A DNA stretch of 33,128 bases from Acetivibrio alkalicellulosi (GCA_008125075.1 VLTH01000002.1:2633615-2666742), one strand, 5' to 3'. Shown: positions 1 through 9,650, counted from the first letter of the stretch. The notes: a model not told the origin generated them from the sequence alone. A program made the numbers and translations.

Positions 1-271
1 TAGCAGCTTTTAAAATATCATCAACTGCCTCTTCTAAAGCTTTTACATCTTGTGCTTCTAAAGCTTCCCTTATTGTATAAATATACTTTATCAAATTATC
101 AGAATATGAACTAACTGATATTTCACTTTCTTTAACATCTTCAATATATATTTTTTCATTAAATGCAACTGTGTTTTGTGAAAATACCTCTGGTGAAGGC
201 AGTGCAAATGTCATAATAAATGCTATAAGCAATGGTATTGTTATCATTTTTATTATCCTGTTGTTAAACAT
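1..271 (-). CDS. Secreted or membrane-anchored protein, N-terminal part only
   Basis: The first 90 codons of a gene that runs off the left edge. The start is ATG at 271, preceded by a strong AGGAGGG site that lies inside the last codons of the upstream surface-protein gene; only 3 bp separate the two, so they are almost certainly co-transcribed. The product begins with a basic stretch (MFNNRIIKM) and a hydrophobic segment of about 15 residues ending near PSPEVFSQ, which reads as a signal peptide. A hydrophilic, acidic and probably helical region follows (EALEAQDVKALEEAVDDI). I do not recognise a family in the visible part. Its position suggests an extracytoplasmic partner of the SLH/vWA protein (inference). 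Confidence 0.75.
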   Translation of the reverse strand, partial: MFNNRIIKMITIPLLIAFIMTFALPSPEVFSQNTVAFNEKIYIEDVKESEISVSSYSDNLIKYIYTIREALEAQDVKALEEAVDDILKAA

Positions 272-274
272 TAT

Positions 275-3200
275 CTATTCCCCCTCCTTTAAAATCTCAT
301 TTCCATCATCATCTAGTATCAATTCATGGTCTATAGCAGCTTCTGCAATATGCCCAAAAGCCCAGTGATTTTTGTCTACATCCATGAATATCTTTTTATC
401 TGTTTTTAAAGGTCCTCTGTAAAGCATCTTATTAATTAGCACAACTGCTTCTGAGCGCTTTATGTTATTATCAGGTCTAAAGCTTCCATCCTCATAACCT
501 TTTATTATGTTGTGTCTGTGTAATTCCTGAATAATGCCATACGCCCAGTGACCTTCTATATCATGGTAATTTATTTCTACGGGTCTTATATTTTCTATTT
601 CTAAATAATTTGCTATTACAGCACTAAGTTCAGCTCTTGTAATATTTGCATCAGGCTTAAAAGTACCATCTTTATAACCTTTAAAAAGCCCTGCTTTTGT
701 AACTGCTATAATACTGTCTAAACCCCAATGGTCACTACTTAAATCGGTATATAGGTTTTCAAAATCAACTTTAGTGTCAATTTCTACAAAACTAGCAAAC
801 ATTGCAGCAATTTCAGCCCTTGTAACTTCTATTTCTGGTCTGAATGTTCCATCTGGATATCCGCTTACATATGCTTTATGAAATACTTTTCCGTTTAATG
901 ACCTTAGCATTACCCTTATTGTTGATGTTCCTATTAAATCTTGCTCTCTTTTCACCTCTGCCGTATTTGAAACCAAAATCTCAGGCTCTTCAAATTCTTC
1001 AACCTTTACAGCATATATTATCTGACCTTCACTATTTCCTGATAACTCTGGTATCTTCCATGTTATGACTCCTTCTTTAACCTCTCCCCCACTGTCATAT
1101 TTCAAAGAAGTATATTGTGGAATTTCTGCTATTATATTGAATTCTTCCGCTGTGATGTCGAGAATATTTTTGTATCTTATTGTGTATGTAATTGTTTCAC
1201 CTTTTAGATATATTGATTTATCCGCACTTACAGATACAATAATTTCTTCTGGTAACGCTCCGGGCTTTTCTACCTCTGGCCTTTCTATTGTTCCTGTAGT
1301 ACCATGAGAATGTCTTGTCCCTGACGATTCTTCTAAAACTTTAAAATAGCTACTATCTAAAGGAATTATCATCCCATTTGATAATTCTACTTTATATGAT
1401 ACAAGATATGTTCCTGGTCTTATTCCATCATTCTTCCAAACCACTTCATACTCTCTTGTTTCATCTACCTTTAGATTTAAAGTACCTTCAATCGTTCCTA
1501 CAACTTCTTCTGTTAAGGGATTTACAATTTTTATTATTCTTTTTGCTACATTAATATCTTTATTTCCCGTGTTTATAGCAGTTGTTTTTAATAGTATATC
1601 TTCATTCCTTAATATCTTTTCCTTTTTTACTTCTACAACTCCATCTATTCCGTAACCAGTCAAATCCGAATCCAATATTTCAAATTTTGCAACATCCCTT
1701 GATAATTCATTTTCTCCATGAACAACAGATGTAACTTTATAAATCCCAGGTAAATTCAATTCAGTATTCCAAGAGTTTTTTACTCTTATCATATCTTTAC
1801 TAAGTATTTCTTTTACAATGCTTTCGTTCCCCCAAATTATTTCTTCTTTAGAATTTGATATAGTTGTTATTACCGAAATATCCTTTAAATTAGCATTAGT
1901 ACTTGGATTGTGCAAAGAATCAGTAATTTGTACAGTATCACCTGAATTATATTGCTTTTTATCAGTAACTACAGAATTGGTAATTTGGTCATCAGGAATA
2001 ACCCTAAAATCCTTTACATATGAAGATATAATTTTATTTTGTTCCATCCATATAACCTTTACCTTATATATTCCTGCAATAACATTTTGAGCATTCCAAT
2101 TAAAAGTTTGAGTTGTTGTTTCTTCGGGCTGCCACTGCATATTTCTTTTATCTTCAAGAGATTTGACCAACTTGTCATTTTCATCTACAATTTTTACTTT
2201 TCCAATAAGCTCAGTCAAATGTCCTGTTAGATTTTTTGATTCAACAGATATATGAACATCTTCTATAGACGAGTACTTATCCTTATCTGTGTTTATTATT
2301 GTTTTAAGATTGTATTTGTTAACTTCCACAGATATCCCTGGCAGCTCAAAATTCATGGTCATACCATTTCCATCAATATATGAAACTTCTGCTTTTTCAG
2401 TTAATACTACATTAGTATCTGATATTAGATTTTCTCCGTCAAAAGTTATTCTAACTAATCGTTCCTGCCCCATTACAATACGCGGAAATTTCCATTCTAT
2501 AATCATAGAGCCATCTTCTTTAATTGTTTCTCTTGATGGTGCAGGCACAATTCTATCAATATTAATATAGTTACTGTCTTTTGGAATATAAGCTTTTATA
2601 ACAATATCTTTTCCCGCAGTATCAAATATATCCCCTGCAATTTCTATCATCATTTCCGCAAGTTCATCAGGTCCTGGGCTGTGCTTATATGTTGCTCCTG
2701 TAAGGCTTGCAATGTTTTTTAGAAAATCTTCATCTATTCTGCTTCCCAAGCCAAGAGTATATATTTTCATCCCCTTTTCTGCTGCTATATTTGCCTGAGC
2801 TTGAGTGGTGTTTCTATTATTTGGTATACCATCGGAAAGAAGCATAAAAACTGTCTCTCTTTCTGTTTTCTCCTCTTCAATAAGCTCAATTGCTCTGGAA
2901 ATTCCAAGATCCATACGAGTGCCTCCTCCTTCAAAAGGCATACCATCAATAACCTGATTTAATAGTTCTTTATTTGATGTAAGTCCCTGCCTCAAAGTGG
3001 CTCTGCTTCCAAAGTCAATAACTGCACAGCGATCCTGTGGCAAAATCATGTTTGCTATTATTTTCGATGCCTCTTTTGTCTGTGTCCAAGGCGTTCCGCT
3101 CATGCTTCCTGAACTATCCAAAAGCAGAACAAGGTCAATTGGCTCTCGCTCTGGCATCTCAGGTGTTCCCTCTCCAAAAAGATTGTATGTAAGTGTAACG

Positions 3201-4807
3201 CTGTCTGTACCTGGGTAAAGAACTTCCTTATCTACACTTTGAACAGCATCTACTCTAGTAGGCGGTGGAGGAGGCAAAACTTTAAAGCTTGTAGTTCTTT
3301 CTGCTATTTTTACTGAGCTATCTATTATTTCAGATTTAATTATATATTTAGAAGGAGAACTTACATCTGGCTCAAAGCTTAAAGCCTTTGCAGCTGTTAT
3401 ACGATTTTCTGCCTTGCTTTTAACCATTTCATCAGATAATGTAACAACATTTCCGTTTTCATCTAAAATAGTGCTTATTACTTGTAAATCCCTATCCACA
3501 TTTGATTTTGTATAAAATGCAATCTCTGCATTCACTGTCACAGGTTGGTCTACATAAGTCGATTTTGGATATGTTGTTATTGACATGTTTCCCATATTGA
3601 AAAAAGTATCAATTTCAAAAGCTTTTTCATAGTTTGTGAGTATTTTCCCACTGGCTTTATCTTTTATAATTGCTATTACTGAATACTTTCCTGGGCTATT
3701 TCCAGCTGTATTCCACTTAAAATCTGACCCTGCCTGGGAATATACTATATCTCCATAAGGATTTGTAACAAATATAACTTTTGCTGCTTCAAACTGGTCA
3801 TATTCACACTCCACATAAATTTTCATGTCTTCATAGGCTGTAAAATCATAACTCTCAACTATTTTACTTTCTACATATTTAAAAATATTTATATCGTTAA
3901 TTTTTGCATACGGTAAATTCATCTTTTCATCTAAAGCTTGTACAGCCAATATTGTAATATATGGGCTGTCATACCAGCTTCCATTAACTTGCTGTAGGGA
4001 CTTTATCAAAAACTCTACTCCTTCAACAGGTTCAATTCCTAATGTATTTAAAACTGCACGGTATGCCAATAATGTCTCGGGCAATTTTTCTTTGCTAGTC
4101 CCCCAGGTCTTGTCATCTTTTTGACTTGATATAATAAATTTTCCAGCTTTTATAAGTGTTTCTTCTAAGGTATCTGAAGTTAGATTTGTCCTGAATATAA
4201 ATTTACTCATACATAAAACAATTTGTGATGTAAGTGCTACAGATGATTCTACTCCCCAAACATATGACCATCCACCTATATCATTTTGGGTTTTAATAAG
4301 ATAATCCAGCCCTCTTTGAAGTATCTCAATATCAGGTTCGCTTTCCTCTAAAAGAGAATTAATAACGAGAACAGTATCAAGAACACTGCTTTGATAACCT
4401 TTATAAATTCCCCAGCCACCATCATTGTTCTGACTCTCTACAACAAAAGAACGTACATCGGAATATTTACCTGCTTCGGTTATGAATGGCAATATCCTCG
4501 CAGAATAGTCATTGTTTTTAATTTCAAAACTTCTAAACCACTCTTCTGCTTTAAAAAGACTATCTGCTTTTAATGAATTGGTTTTAAGATATGAAGCTAT
4601 TTTCGAGCTTACTACTACAGGTGTAGTAATTTCATCTCTCCAATAACCCTTATCAAATTGATTTTGAATCAGCCATTCAATGGCTTTTTCCACTTCATCA
4701 TTGTAAGAATTTTCTCCTGCAATGACTACAGTTGGAGTTATTGCAATTGCCAGAATACAAATAATCATACTTAAAGCTATAACTCCCCTGTTTTTAAATA
4801 AATTCAT
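275..4807 (-). CDS. Large S-layer-anchored surface protein: toroid repeats, vWA domain, Ig-like domains, 3 SLH repeats
   Basis: A 1510-aa exported protein. Residues 1-30 are a signal peptide (ends near VVIAGENS). Residues about 35-300 hold five repeats of the prenyltransferase/squalene-cyclase alpha-toroid type (NDGGWG, IGGWSY and degenerate versions). Ig-like segments follow to about 545. A von Willebrand A domain spans about 557-740 with the MIDAS motif DSSGS (D564) and a later LLSDG. More Ig/CARDB-like modules run to about 1150, then a DUF11-like repeat near 1190-1290 (SADKSIYLKGETITYTIRY). Three SLH repeats with DGTF(R/K)P motifs begin near 1310, and a partial fourth ends the protein. SLH repeats bind pyruvylated secondary cell-wall polymer, so it should sit on the cell surface; the vWA domain suggests metal-dependent adhesion. 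Toroid active-site residues for terpene cyclisation are not evident, so the toroid is probably structural. The ATG start follows AGGGGG at 7 nt. Confidence 0.9.
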   Translation of the reverse strand: MNLFKNRGVIALSMIICILAIAITPTVVIAGENSYNDEVEKAIEWLIQNQFDKGYWRDEITTPVVVSSKIASYLKTNSLKADSLFKAEEWFRSFEIKNNDYSARILPFITEAGKYSDVRSFVVESQNNDGGWGIYKGYQSSVLDTVLVINSLLEESEPDIEILQRGLDYLIKTQNDIGGWSYVWGVESSVALTSQIVLCMSKFIFRTNLTSDTLEETLIKAGKFIISSQKDDKTWGTSKEKLPETLLAYRAVLNTLGIEPVEGVEFLIKSLQQVNGSWYDSPYITILAVQALDEKMNLPYAKINDINIFKYVESKIVESYDFTAYEDMKIYVECEYDQFEAAKVIFVTNPYGDIVYSQAGSDFKWNTAGNSPGKYSVIAIIKDKASGKILTNYEKAFEIDTFFNMGNMSITTYPKSTYVDQPVTVNAEIAFYTKSNVDRDLQVISTILDENGNVVTLSDEMVKSKAENRITAAKALSFEPDVSSPSKYIIKSEIIDSSVKIAERTTSFKVLPPPPPTRVDAVQSVDKEVLYPGTDSVTLTYNLFGEGTPEMPEREPIDLVLLLDSSGSMSGTPWTQTKEASKIIANMILPQDRCAVIDFGSRATLRQGLTSNKELLNQVIDGMPFEGGGTRMDLGISRAIELIEEEKTERETVFMLLSDGIPNNRNTTQAQANIAAEKGMKIYTLGLGSRIDEDFLKNIASLTGATYKHSPGPDELAEMMIEIAGDIFDTAGKDIVIKAYIPKDSNYINIDRIVPAPSRETIKEDGSMIIEWKFPRIVMGQERLVRITFDGENLISDTNVVLTEKAEVSYIDGNGMTMNFELPGISVEVNKYNLKTIINTDKDKYSSIEDVHISVESKNLTGHLTELIGKVKIVDENDKLVKSLEDKRNMQWQPEETTTQTFNWNAQNVIAGIYKVKVIWMEQNKIISSYVKDFRVIPDDQITNSVVTDKKQYNSGDTVQITDSLHNPSTNANLKDISVITTISNSKEEIIWGNESIVKEILSKDMIRVKNSWNTELNLPGIYKVTSVVHGENELSRDVAKFEILDSDLTGYGIDGVVEVKKEKILRNEDILLKTTAINTGNKDINVAKRIIKIVNPLTEEVVGTIEGTLNLKVDETREYEVVWKNDGIRPGTYLVSYKVELSNGMIIPLDSSYFKVLEESSGTRHSHGTTGTIERPEVEKPGALPEEIIVSVSADKSIYLKGETITYTIRYKNILDITAEEFNIIAEIPQYTSLKYDSGGEVKEGVITWKIPELSGNSEGQIIYAVKVEEFEEPEILVSNTAEVKREQDLIGTSTIRVMLRSLNGKVFHKAYVSGYPDGTFRPEIEVTRAEIAAMFASFVEIDTKVDFENLYTDLSSDHWGLDSIIAVTKAGLFKGYKDGTFKPDANITRAELSAVIANYLEIENIRPVEINYHDIEGHWAYGIIQELHRHNIIKGYEDGSFRPDNNIKRSEAVVLINKMLYRGPLKTDKKIFMDVDKNHWAFGHIAEAAIDHELILDDDGNEILKEGE

Positions 4808-5318
4808 AGAAATACCCCCTAAATATCTTAGTTATATACTATTATCCTCTTTGAGGTTATAGTTTCTCTATTTTTTGGCAAATTTTATAATTTCACCTTT
4901 AACATATAGGTATTTGCTTTTTTTATAATATCATATCAAATCAAATCCTGTTTTTCAATCCGAAAATCATAAAATTAACTAAAACAACATACACCTGCTT
5001 TGTTTTTAAATAAAAGCCCCAAAATAATATTATCCTTAAGTAATGAATATCCTGCACAAAACAAAAATAGCAGAACAAACTTAAGGTTAAAAGAATTTAT
5101 TTTTTAAAACCAGTCCTTATATTTTGGCATTACATCACAAGTTTCATAATCAGAAAAAAGCACATAACTTTAAAAATTTGAAAACTTTTTGTTATTTGCT
5201 AAGGTATTTATAGAAAGAACATTAGAAATAAATGACGACACGTGCATTAAAATCAAAAGCTTCTTATTGAAGTATTTATGATACAATTAATAGGTAAAAA
5301 TATAGGAAAGGATGGATA
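4808..5318. other. Divergent intergenic region between surface-protein gene and sigma-factor gene
   Basis: About 510 bp without a convincing gene, carrying the control regions of two divergent units. On the minus side there is an AGGGGG ribosome site and an imperfect palindrome (CCTC-ttt-GAGG at 4846-4856) about 40 bp from the surface-protein start, within the likely leader. On the plus side the sequence TATGATACAAT (about 5277-5287) could be a -10 for the sigma operon, but I see no convincing -35. A GGAAAGGA ribosome site lies at 5305-5312. Both promoter calls are weak. Extreme AT richness makes further calls unsafe. Confidence 0.5.
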
Positions 5319-5858
5319 TTGAAGGTGGAAAAAATTCTGCTAAAAAAAGTTATAAATGGTGATCAAAACGCCTTTAAAACCTTATATGATGAGTACAGCA
5401 ATTACGCATTAAGGGTAGCAGCAGCTGTCACAAAAAATAATTCAATAGCTGCTGATGTTGTACAAGAAACTTTTATACGTATTTTTAATAATATCCATAA
5501 GTTTGATGTAAATCGACCATTTAAACCATGGTTTTATAGAATTCTTTTAAATGAGTGTAATAGATCCATTAGTAAAAAAGAAACTACTACCTATATTAGT
5601 GATTACATAGAAAATCATCAGGAAATCTCAGAATATGATGTTCACAGCTTTGAGGAATATGAGTTATTATATCGGGCAATAGAAGATCTTGATGAAATTA
5701 ATAGAATACCGTTAATTTTAAAATATTTAAATGATTTTCAAGATGGCGAAATAGCTAAGATTTTAGATTTAAATGTAAACACTGTCAAGTCCCGACTCTA
5801 TAAAGGAAAAGAAAAGCTAAAAAAAATAATGAAATCTTTTAAAAAGGAGGTTAACTAA
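5319..5858 (+). CDS. ECF-subfamily RNA polymerase sigma factor
   Basis: A 179-aa sigma-70 family protein of extracytoplasmic-function size. Region 2 is at about residues 13-78 (AADVVQETFIRIFNNIHKF, then PFKPWFYRILLNECN), which binds the -10 element and core polymerase. Region 4 is at about 115-170, with the helix-turn-helix DGEIAKILDLNVNTVKSRLYKGK. It lacks regions 1 and 3, as is normal for ECF factors. The start is TTG at 5319, 6 nt after GGAAAGGA; a GTG two codons later is the alternative. Its TAA ends one base before the ATG of the next gene, so the two are translationally coupled. Such coupling usually marks a sigma/anti-sigma pair, so this factor is probably held at the membrane by its partner. 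Confidence 0.93.
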   Translation: MKVEKILLKKVINGDQNAFKTLYDEYSNYALRVAAAVTKNNSIAADVVQETFIRIFNNIHKFDVNRPFKPWFYRILLNECNRSISKKETTTYISDYIENHQEISEYDVHSFEEYELLYRAIEDLDEINRIPLILKYLNDFQDGEIAKILDLNVNTVKSRLYKGKEKLKKIMKSFKKEVN

Positions 5859-5859
5859 A

Positions 5860-8289
5860 ATGAGTGATAAATTTGAATATACTATAAAAAATGCCATCTT
5901 AAAGGGCACAGATAGCGCAACTGAACAAAAAGATAAGGTATGGGAAAATATCAGCAAAAAATTGAAGGAAAATAGAGATTGTGATGTTATGAAAAAGAAA
6001 AAAAGCGTACCTTATATACCAATAAGTATTGCCTCAGTTTTAGTAATAATTATTTTGTTAGCCTATGGACTTACAGAACAAGGTAGGGATCAATTTATGA
6101 AGCTAAAAGCATTATTTGAAACTGAAAGCACTGATAATGAACTACCAAATGAAAGTAAATATGTTCTTATAGAATCAGATAAAGGCTATGTAATTTACAT
6201 TGATGAAAATCATTATAAAATGTTAACTGGTGACACCCCTGACAAAATAGTACCTATAGATTGGAAAAAAAGTGATGATATAAATTCATATGCTTATATG
6301 GAAATACAGCACATAAAAGACAAAAACACAAGTGAAGTTTTAGATTCAATTAAAACTCAAATTAAAAATGTCCATAATATTACTGTAAGTGAAGATAAAG
6401 TTGATTCACCTGTGGCAGGATGGAAGCTTAGTTTTAGTACAGAATACAGACAGGAAGTTTATTATGTAATTGACAATGAGAATAATGGTAGCTTTTTGAT
6501 AAAGCAACTCTATTCTCTTGATGAATTAGAAAGTCATGGAGCTAATTTTGACAATATGCTCAATAGCTTTGCTATTATTAGCACTAAAAATACGGATAAT
6601 GAGAAAATTGATCATAATAATACTGTAGATGAGGTAATTGGAGAAGAAGTAACTGATAACGGTACAATTGATAAAAATCTACGAAAGGACTTTGTTTGGA
6701 ATATTGGAGATTTTGAAGTACGAGATGGTAATATTTTATCAGAGGTAGTATCTTTAAGAAGTTCAAATCCTTTAAGAAAAATATCTGGGGACAAGGATAT
6801 TTTCCCTAATTTAAATAAAGTGTACGCTGGCTACACTAGATATATCCCTATTTTCATAGAAGAAAGTGATACTAAGATTTGGGCTACAGGAGAACATAAG
6901 GGATTTGGCTACCCAAGCGATACTTCTATAAGAATAAAAATAAAAGATGGTAAAAAAGTATATAGTTCTACCAGGTTTTTTAATGAAAATGAGGATCATG
7001 ATGTTGAAATAACAGATCTCTTATTAGAAGTTGGAATAAATATGTCTTTAGCAAAAGTTGAGATTATTCATGAAAGCAATGATAGATATACTTTAGTATA
7101 TAAAATATCAGATGGAACAAATGAAGAATTATACTTTACAAAATTGAATTATGATAAGAAAACACTTAAAACTATTCCACTATCAAGATTTAATATTTCA
7201 TACGCCAATAATGATGTATATATACTTTATGAAAATCAAAAACATTACATAGCTTTATGGTCTGATAAAGAAAATAAACTATTAAATTTTGAGATACCTA
7301 TTAAATTAGAAAAAGTGGAAGTAGCTTTTAAACTTTATGATAATTTATATATTAAAGCTCTAAAAAATAATAATATCACTTCATATTTTAAAGTTAACCC
7401 TACTACTAAAGAAATAACAGAATACCTTACTTTAAAAAATTTAAAAGATATTTACCCTGTAAAATGGACTTTTAAGAGCGATCTTATTGAAAATTACTAT
7501 GTTAAAAGTATAGGTGATATAATTTTTGTTCATGGAACTGATGGTCGTTTCAGTGGATATCATGATCACTGTTATTTGTATGGTATAAACAAAAACACAG
7601 GAAAAAGAATATGGGGGCTCTATGGATACTGTGTGGAATATAGCATTAGTGAAGATGAGAAATATATCGTTGGAGGAAATAGCCAAGGTGGACTTATTAA
7701 GTGTATTGAAATAAATACAGGAAAAACTATATGGAGTAAATCAATTGAAGATTATCATTTTTTCAGTATTGTACATCATGAAGATAGTGTATTAGTTGGT
7801 AACAGCGAAAGCATAACAGCTTTAAATGCTAAGACTGGTGAGTTTTTATGGAAACAACCAAACAATATTGAAAGTTATTTACCTGCAAATGATAGAAATG
7901 AACATGATAATGATACCGACTTTAATGATAAAATTATTCATGAGGCCTTGTCTGGTGAGGAGTATTATTCGGGAGTTAAAATTATTTTTAATGAAGGTAA
8001 AAAAATACAAGCAGTTAATTCCCGTGGTGATACCTTGTGGGAAATGGACTATAATTGGTTCTTTGCAACATATAATAGGTATAACTTCTACCACCCAATA
8101 AGAGTAAACAACACTTTATATATTAATATGAATGATGCAATGGTGGCACTTGATGCAAACACTGGGCAATTACTTTATCAGGTAGCAGATTATATAACGA
8201 GAATAAGCACTATAGAGCATTTAGGCAATGAAGTATATTGGTTTTTAAACGCTGAAGACGGCATTTTTGAAGCCCTAAAAATAAAGTGA
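5860..8289 (+). CDS. Membrane protein with extracytoplasmic PQQ-type beta-propeller; probable anti-sigma/sensor
   Basis: An 809-aa single-pass protein. The first 45 residues are cytoplasmic and charged (TEQKDKVWENISKKLKE), the kind of short N-terminus seen in clostridial ECF anti-sigma proteins. A basic patch KKKK precedes one membrane helix at about 51-70. A compact domain follows at about 95-240 (ESDKGYVIYIDENHYKML), resembling the DUF4367-like domain of anti-sigma partners, then a long region without a recognised family. From about 550 to 805 come PQQ/quinoprotein-like blades (INKNTGKRIWGLYG, IEINTGKTIWSK, LNAKTGEFLWKQ, LDANTGQLLYQ). Start: ATG one base after the sigma stop, with AGGAGG 8 nt upstream. 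Inference: the propeller senses an envelope signal and the short N-terminus restrains the sigma factor. I cannot identify a zinc-finger anti-sigma motif, so the anti-sigma role rests on gene order and topology. Confidence 0.82.
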   Translation: MSDKFEYTIKNAILKGTDSATEQKDKVWENISKKLKENRDCDVMKKKKSVPYIPISIASVLVIIILLAYGLTEQGRDQFMKLKALFETESTDNELPNESKYVLIESDKGYVIYIDENHYKMLTGDTPDKIVPIDWKKSDDINSYAYMEIQHIKDKNTSEVLDSIKTQIKNVHNITVSEDKVDSPVAGWKLSFSTEYRQEVYYVIDNENNGSFLIKQLYSLDELESHGANFDNMLNSFAIISTKNTDNEKIDHNNTVDEVIGEEVTDNGTIDKNLRKDFVWNIGDFEVRDGNILSEVVSLRSSNPLRKISGDKDIFPNLNKVYAGYTRYIPIFIEESDTKIWATGEHKGFGYPSDTSIRIKIKDGKKVYSSTRFFNENEDHDVEITDLLLEVGINMSLAKVEIIHESNDRYTLVYKISDGTNEELYFTKLNYDKKTLKTIPLSRFNISYANNDVYILYENQKHYIALWSDKENKLLNFEIPIKLEKVEVAFKLYDNLYIKALKNNNITSYFKVNPTTKEITEYLTLKNLKDIYPVKWTFKSDLIENYYVKSIGDIIFVHGTDGRFSGYHDHCYLYGINKNTGKRIWGLYGYCVEYSISEDEKYIVGGNSQGGLIKCIEINTGKTIWSKSIEDYHFFSIVHHEDSVLVGNSESITALNAKTGEFLWKQPNNIESYLPANDRNEHDNDTDFNDKIIHEALSGEEYYSGVKIIFNEGKKIQAVNSRGDTLWEMDYNWFFATYNRYNFYHPIRVNNTLYINMNDAMVALDANTGQLLYQVADYITRISTIEHLGNEVYWFLNAEDGIFEALKIK

Positions 8290-8320
8290 AGCAAGGGGAC
8301 GGTTCTTTTGCTTCCGTTCC
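8288..8320. repeat. REP-like palindromic sequence
   Basis: GAAGCAA at 8288-8294 pairs exactly with TTGCTTC at 8308-8314 around GGGGACGGTTCTT. It overlaps the stop codon of the preceding gene. A diverged relative (ACGGTTCTTTTGCATCC) lies at 12224-12240. Sequences of the GGGGACGGTTCT type are, as I recall, dispersed in clostridial genomes and often found beside REP-associated Y1 transposases; that link is from memory. There is no T-run, so it is probably not a terminator. Confidence 0.45.
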
Positions 8321-8356
8321 TAGCTAAGCTGTTAATGTTAAAGAAAAATATCAGAC

Positions 8357-8394
8357 ATTAAGGAACTCCACTTTACACAATGGAGTTCCTTAAT
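8357..8394. terminator. Bidirectional intrinsic terminator between convergent genes
   Basis: A perfect 14-bp inverted repeat, ATTAAGGAACTCCA at 8357-8370 and its complement at 8381-8394, around a 10-nt loop. It lies between the 3' end of the propeller gene and that of the minus-strand TolB-like gene. T-rich tracts follow on both strands (weaker on plus, TATTTTTCTTT on minus), so it can serve both. Confidence 0.85.
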
Positions 8395-8423
8395 TAGGTT
8401 ATTTCTTTAATATTATACATTTA

Positions 8424-9650
8424 CTAATATTCCAATTCGATAATGTAGTTTTTACCCCCAGAAGCTTTTGCTAAAACATTGGTACAATCATAATTCCAAT
8501 TGACTCTCCATATGTATGGCTCATTTACAAGCCTATAAATAGATGTAGAATCTTTTATTCCTTCACTGCAAAGTGTTGCAACTCTTATGTCAATACTGTC
8601 TTCATATGTATGACTGTAAACAATTCTTTTTCCATCTGGAGAAATATCATACCCAAAATAGTTTTCAGATAAAAGTTTCTTATCTTTTGTTTCTGTATCT
8701 AGAAGAAATAGTCCTTTAATTGGACTGAAAATGTAAATACCACTGTTAAAAACAACATTCCTCCCCTCTCTTAGTACTTGATAACTATCAACATAATCAG
8801 CCAACAACTCAGCTTCTAATTTTTCCTTATTCAAGTCAATTTTATATAGATTATATGTACCCTGAAATTTATCTTCTAGAAAAAATATGTATCTTCCATC
8901 TCCAGAAAGTCTTGGTTCTCTAATGTCAAAATAGTCATCTTCTGATAAAGTAAGTTGTATAGTATGTTTTGTAGTGGTTTCTTTAGCTATATCATATATA
9001 AAAAAATCAAAAGTACTGTCTTCTTTTTCTAAACAATATATAATACACCGACCATCATCTGACCATCCACTACCCCTAAACACTCTTGTGTTTTCTAATA
9101 ATAAGTCTGTTATTTTATAATTACTCTCTTTAACTATATCATATATATATAATCCATAATTGATATCTAAATTTTGTTTATAAAGCTTAGGCTCCCGTTT
9201 ACCAAATTCAATAGATACTATCTCATCTAATAATATCGCCTTAGATTTATCTGGAGATATTCCACCACAACTATACGCAAGACTTGTTTTTTCATTATCT
9301 TCTAAAATCAACTTTTCATAGCTGTCATTATAGGGATCATAAATACTTAAGCCTAGTTCCATAACAAATACATCAACCTGATCTTCCTCTTTCGGAGTAT
9401 GTATCAAAATTTTGTTTTTACCTAAATACCCATAAATATATCCATAAATATCACCAGAAGTTTTAAATTCCTTAATACCTTTAACTCTAGGTTTTGCAAG
9501 ATTTGGATTCCAATATTGATCTTCTTTTGGTGGTAATGTCAGGGTCTTTAATCCCTGTGACATGGAAGACACTTTAAAATATAACATAACTCCTATTGTA
9601 GTAGTTAGTAAAATAATAACTATTAGCGCTATAGTTCTTTGATATTTCAT
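8424..9650 (-). CDS. Membrane-anchored TolB/WD40-like beta-propeller protein
   Basis: A 408-aa protein with one N-terminal membrane helix at about residues 7-26 (TIALIVIILLTTTIGVMLYF) and an outside domain of PD40/TolB-like blades: GGISPDKSKAILLD, GWSDDGRCIIYCLE, RLSGDGRYIFFLED and DISPDGKRIVYSH each show the S-x-DG(K/R)-x-I strand-turn signature. No lipobox cysteine or catalytic domain is visible, so it probably works as a binding or scaffold propeller. The ATG follows AGGAGAGAG. It is the third gene after a response regulator and a histidine kinase on the same strand, with a 92-bp gap and no obvious terminator in it. This suggests co-expression, and the propeller may be an accessory sensor for the kinase or a target of the system (inference). 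Confidence 0.83.
   Translation of the reverse strand: MKYQRTIALIVIILLTTTIGVMLYFKVSSMSQGLKTLTLPPKEDQYWNPNLAKPRVKGIKEFKTSGDIYGYIYGYLGKNKILIHTPKEEDQVDVFVMELGLSIYDPYNDSYEKLILEDNEKTSLAYSCGGISPDKSKAILLDEIVSIEFGKREPKLYKQNLDINYGLYIYDIVKESNYKITDLLLENTRVFRGSGWSDDGRCIIYCLEKEDSTFDFFIYDIAKETTTKHTIQLTLSEDDYFDIREPRLSGDGRYIFFLEDKFQGTYNLYKIDLNKEKLEAELLADYVDSYQVLREGRNVVFNSGIYIFSPIKGLFLLDTETKDKKLLSENYFGYDISPDGKRIVYSHTYEDSIDIRVATLCSEGIKDSTSIYRLVNEPYIWRVNWNYDCTNVLAKASGGKNYIIELEY

Noticed and set aside
275-4807. The toroid domain as an active squalene/terpene cyclase
   Set aside because: The acidic catalytic motif of cyclases is not visible, and the protein is exported and wall-anchored.
7826-8101. A 91-codon plus-strand open frame within the propeller gene, and similar antisense frames in other genes
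   Set aside because: They lie wholly inside well-supported genes, lack ribosome sites and encode low-complexity products.
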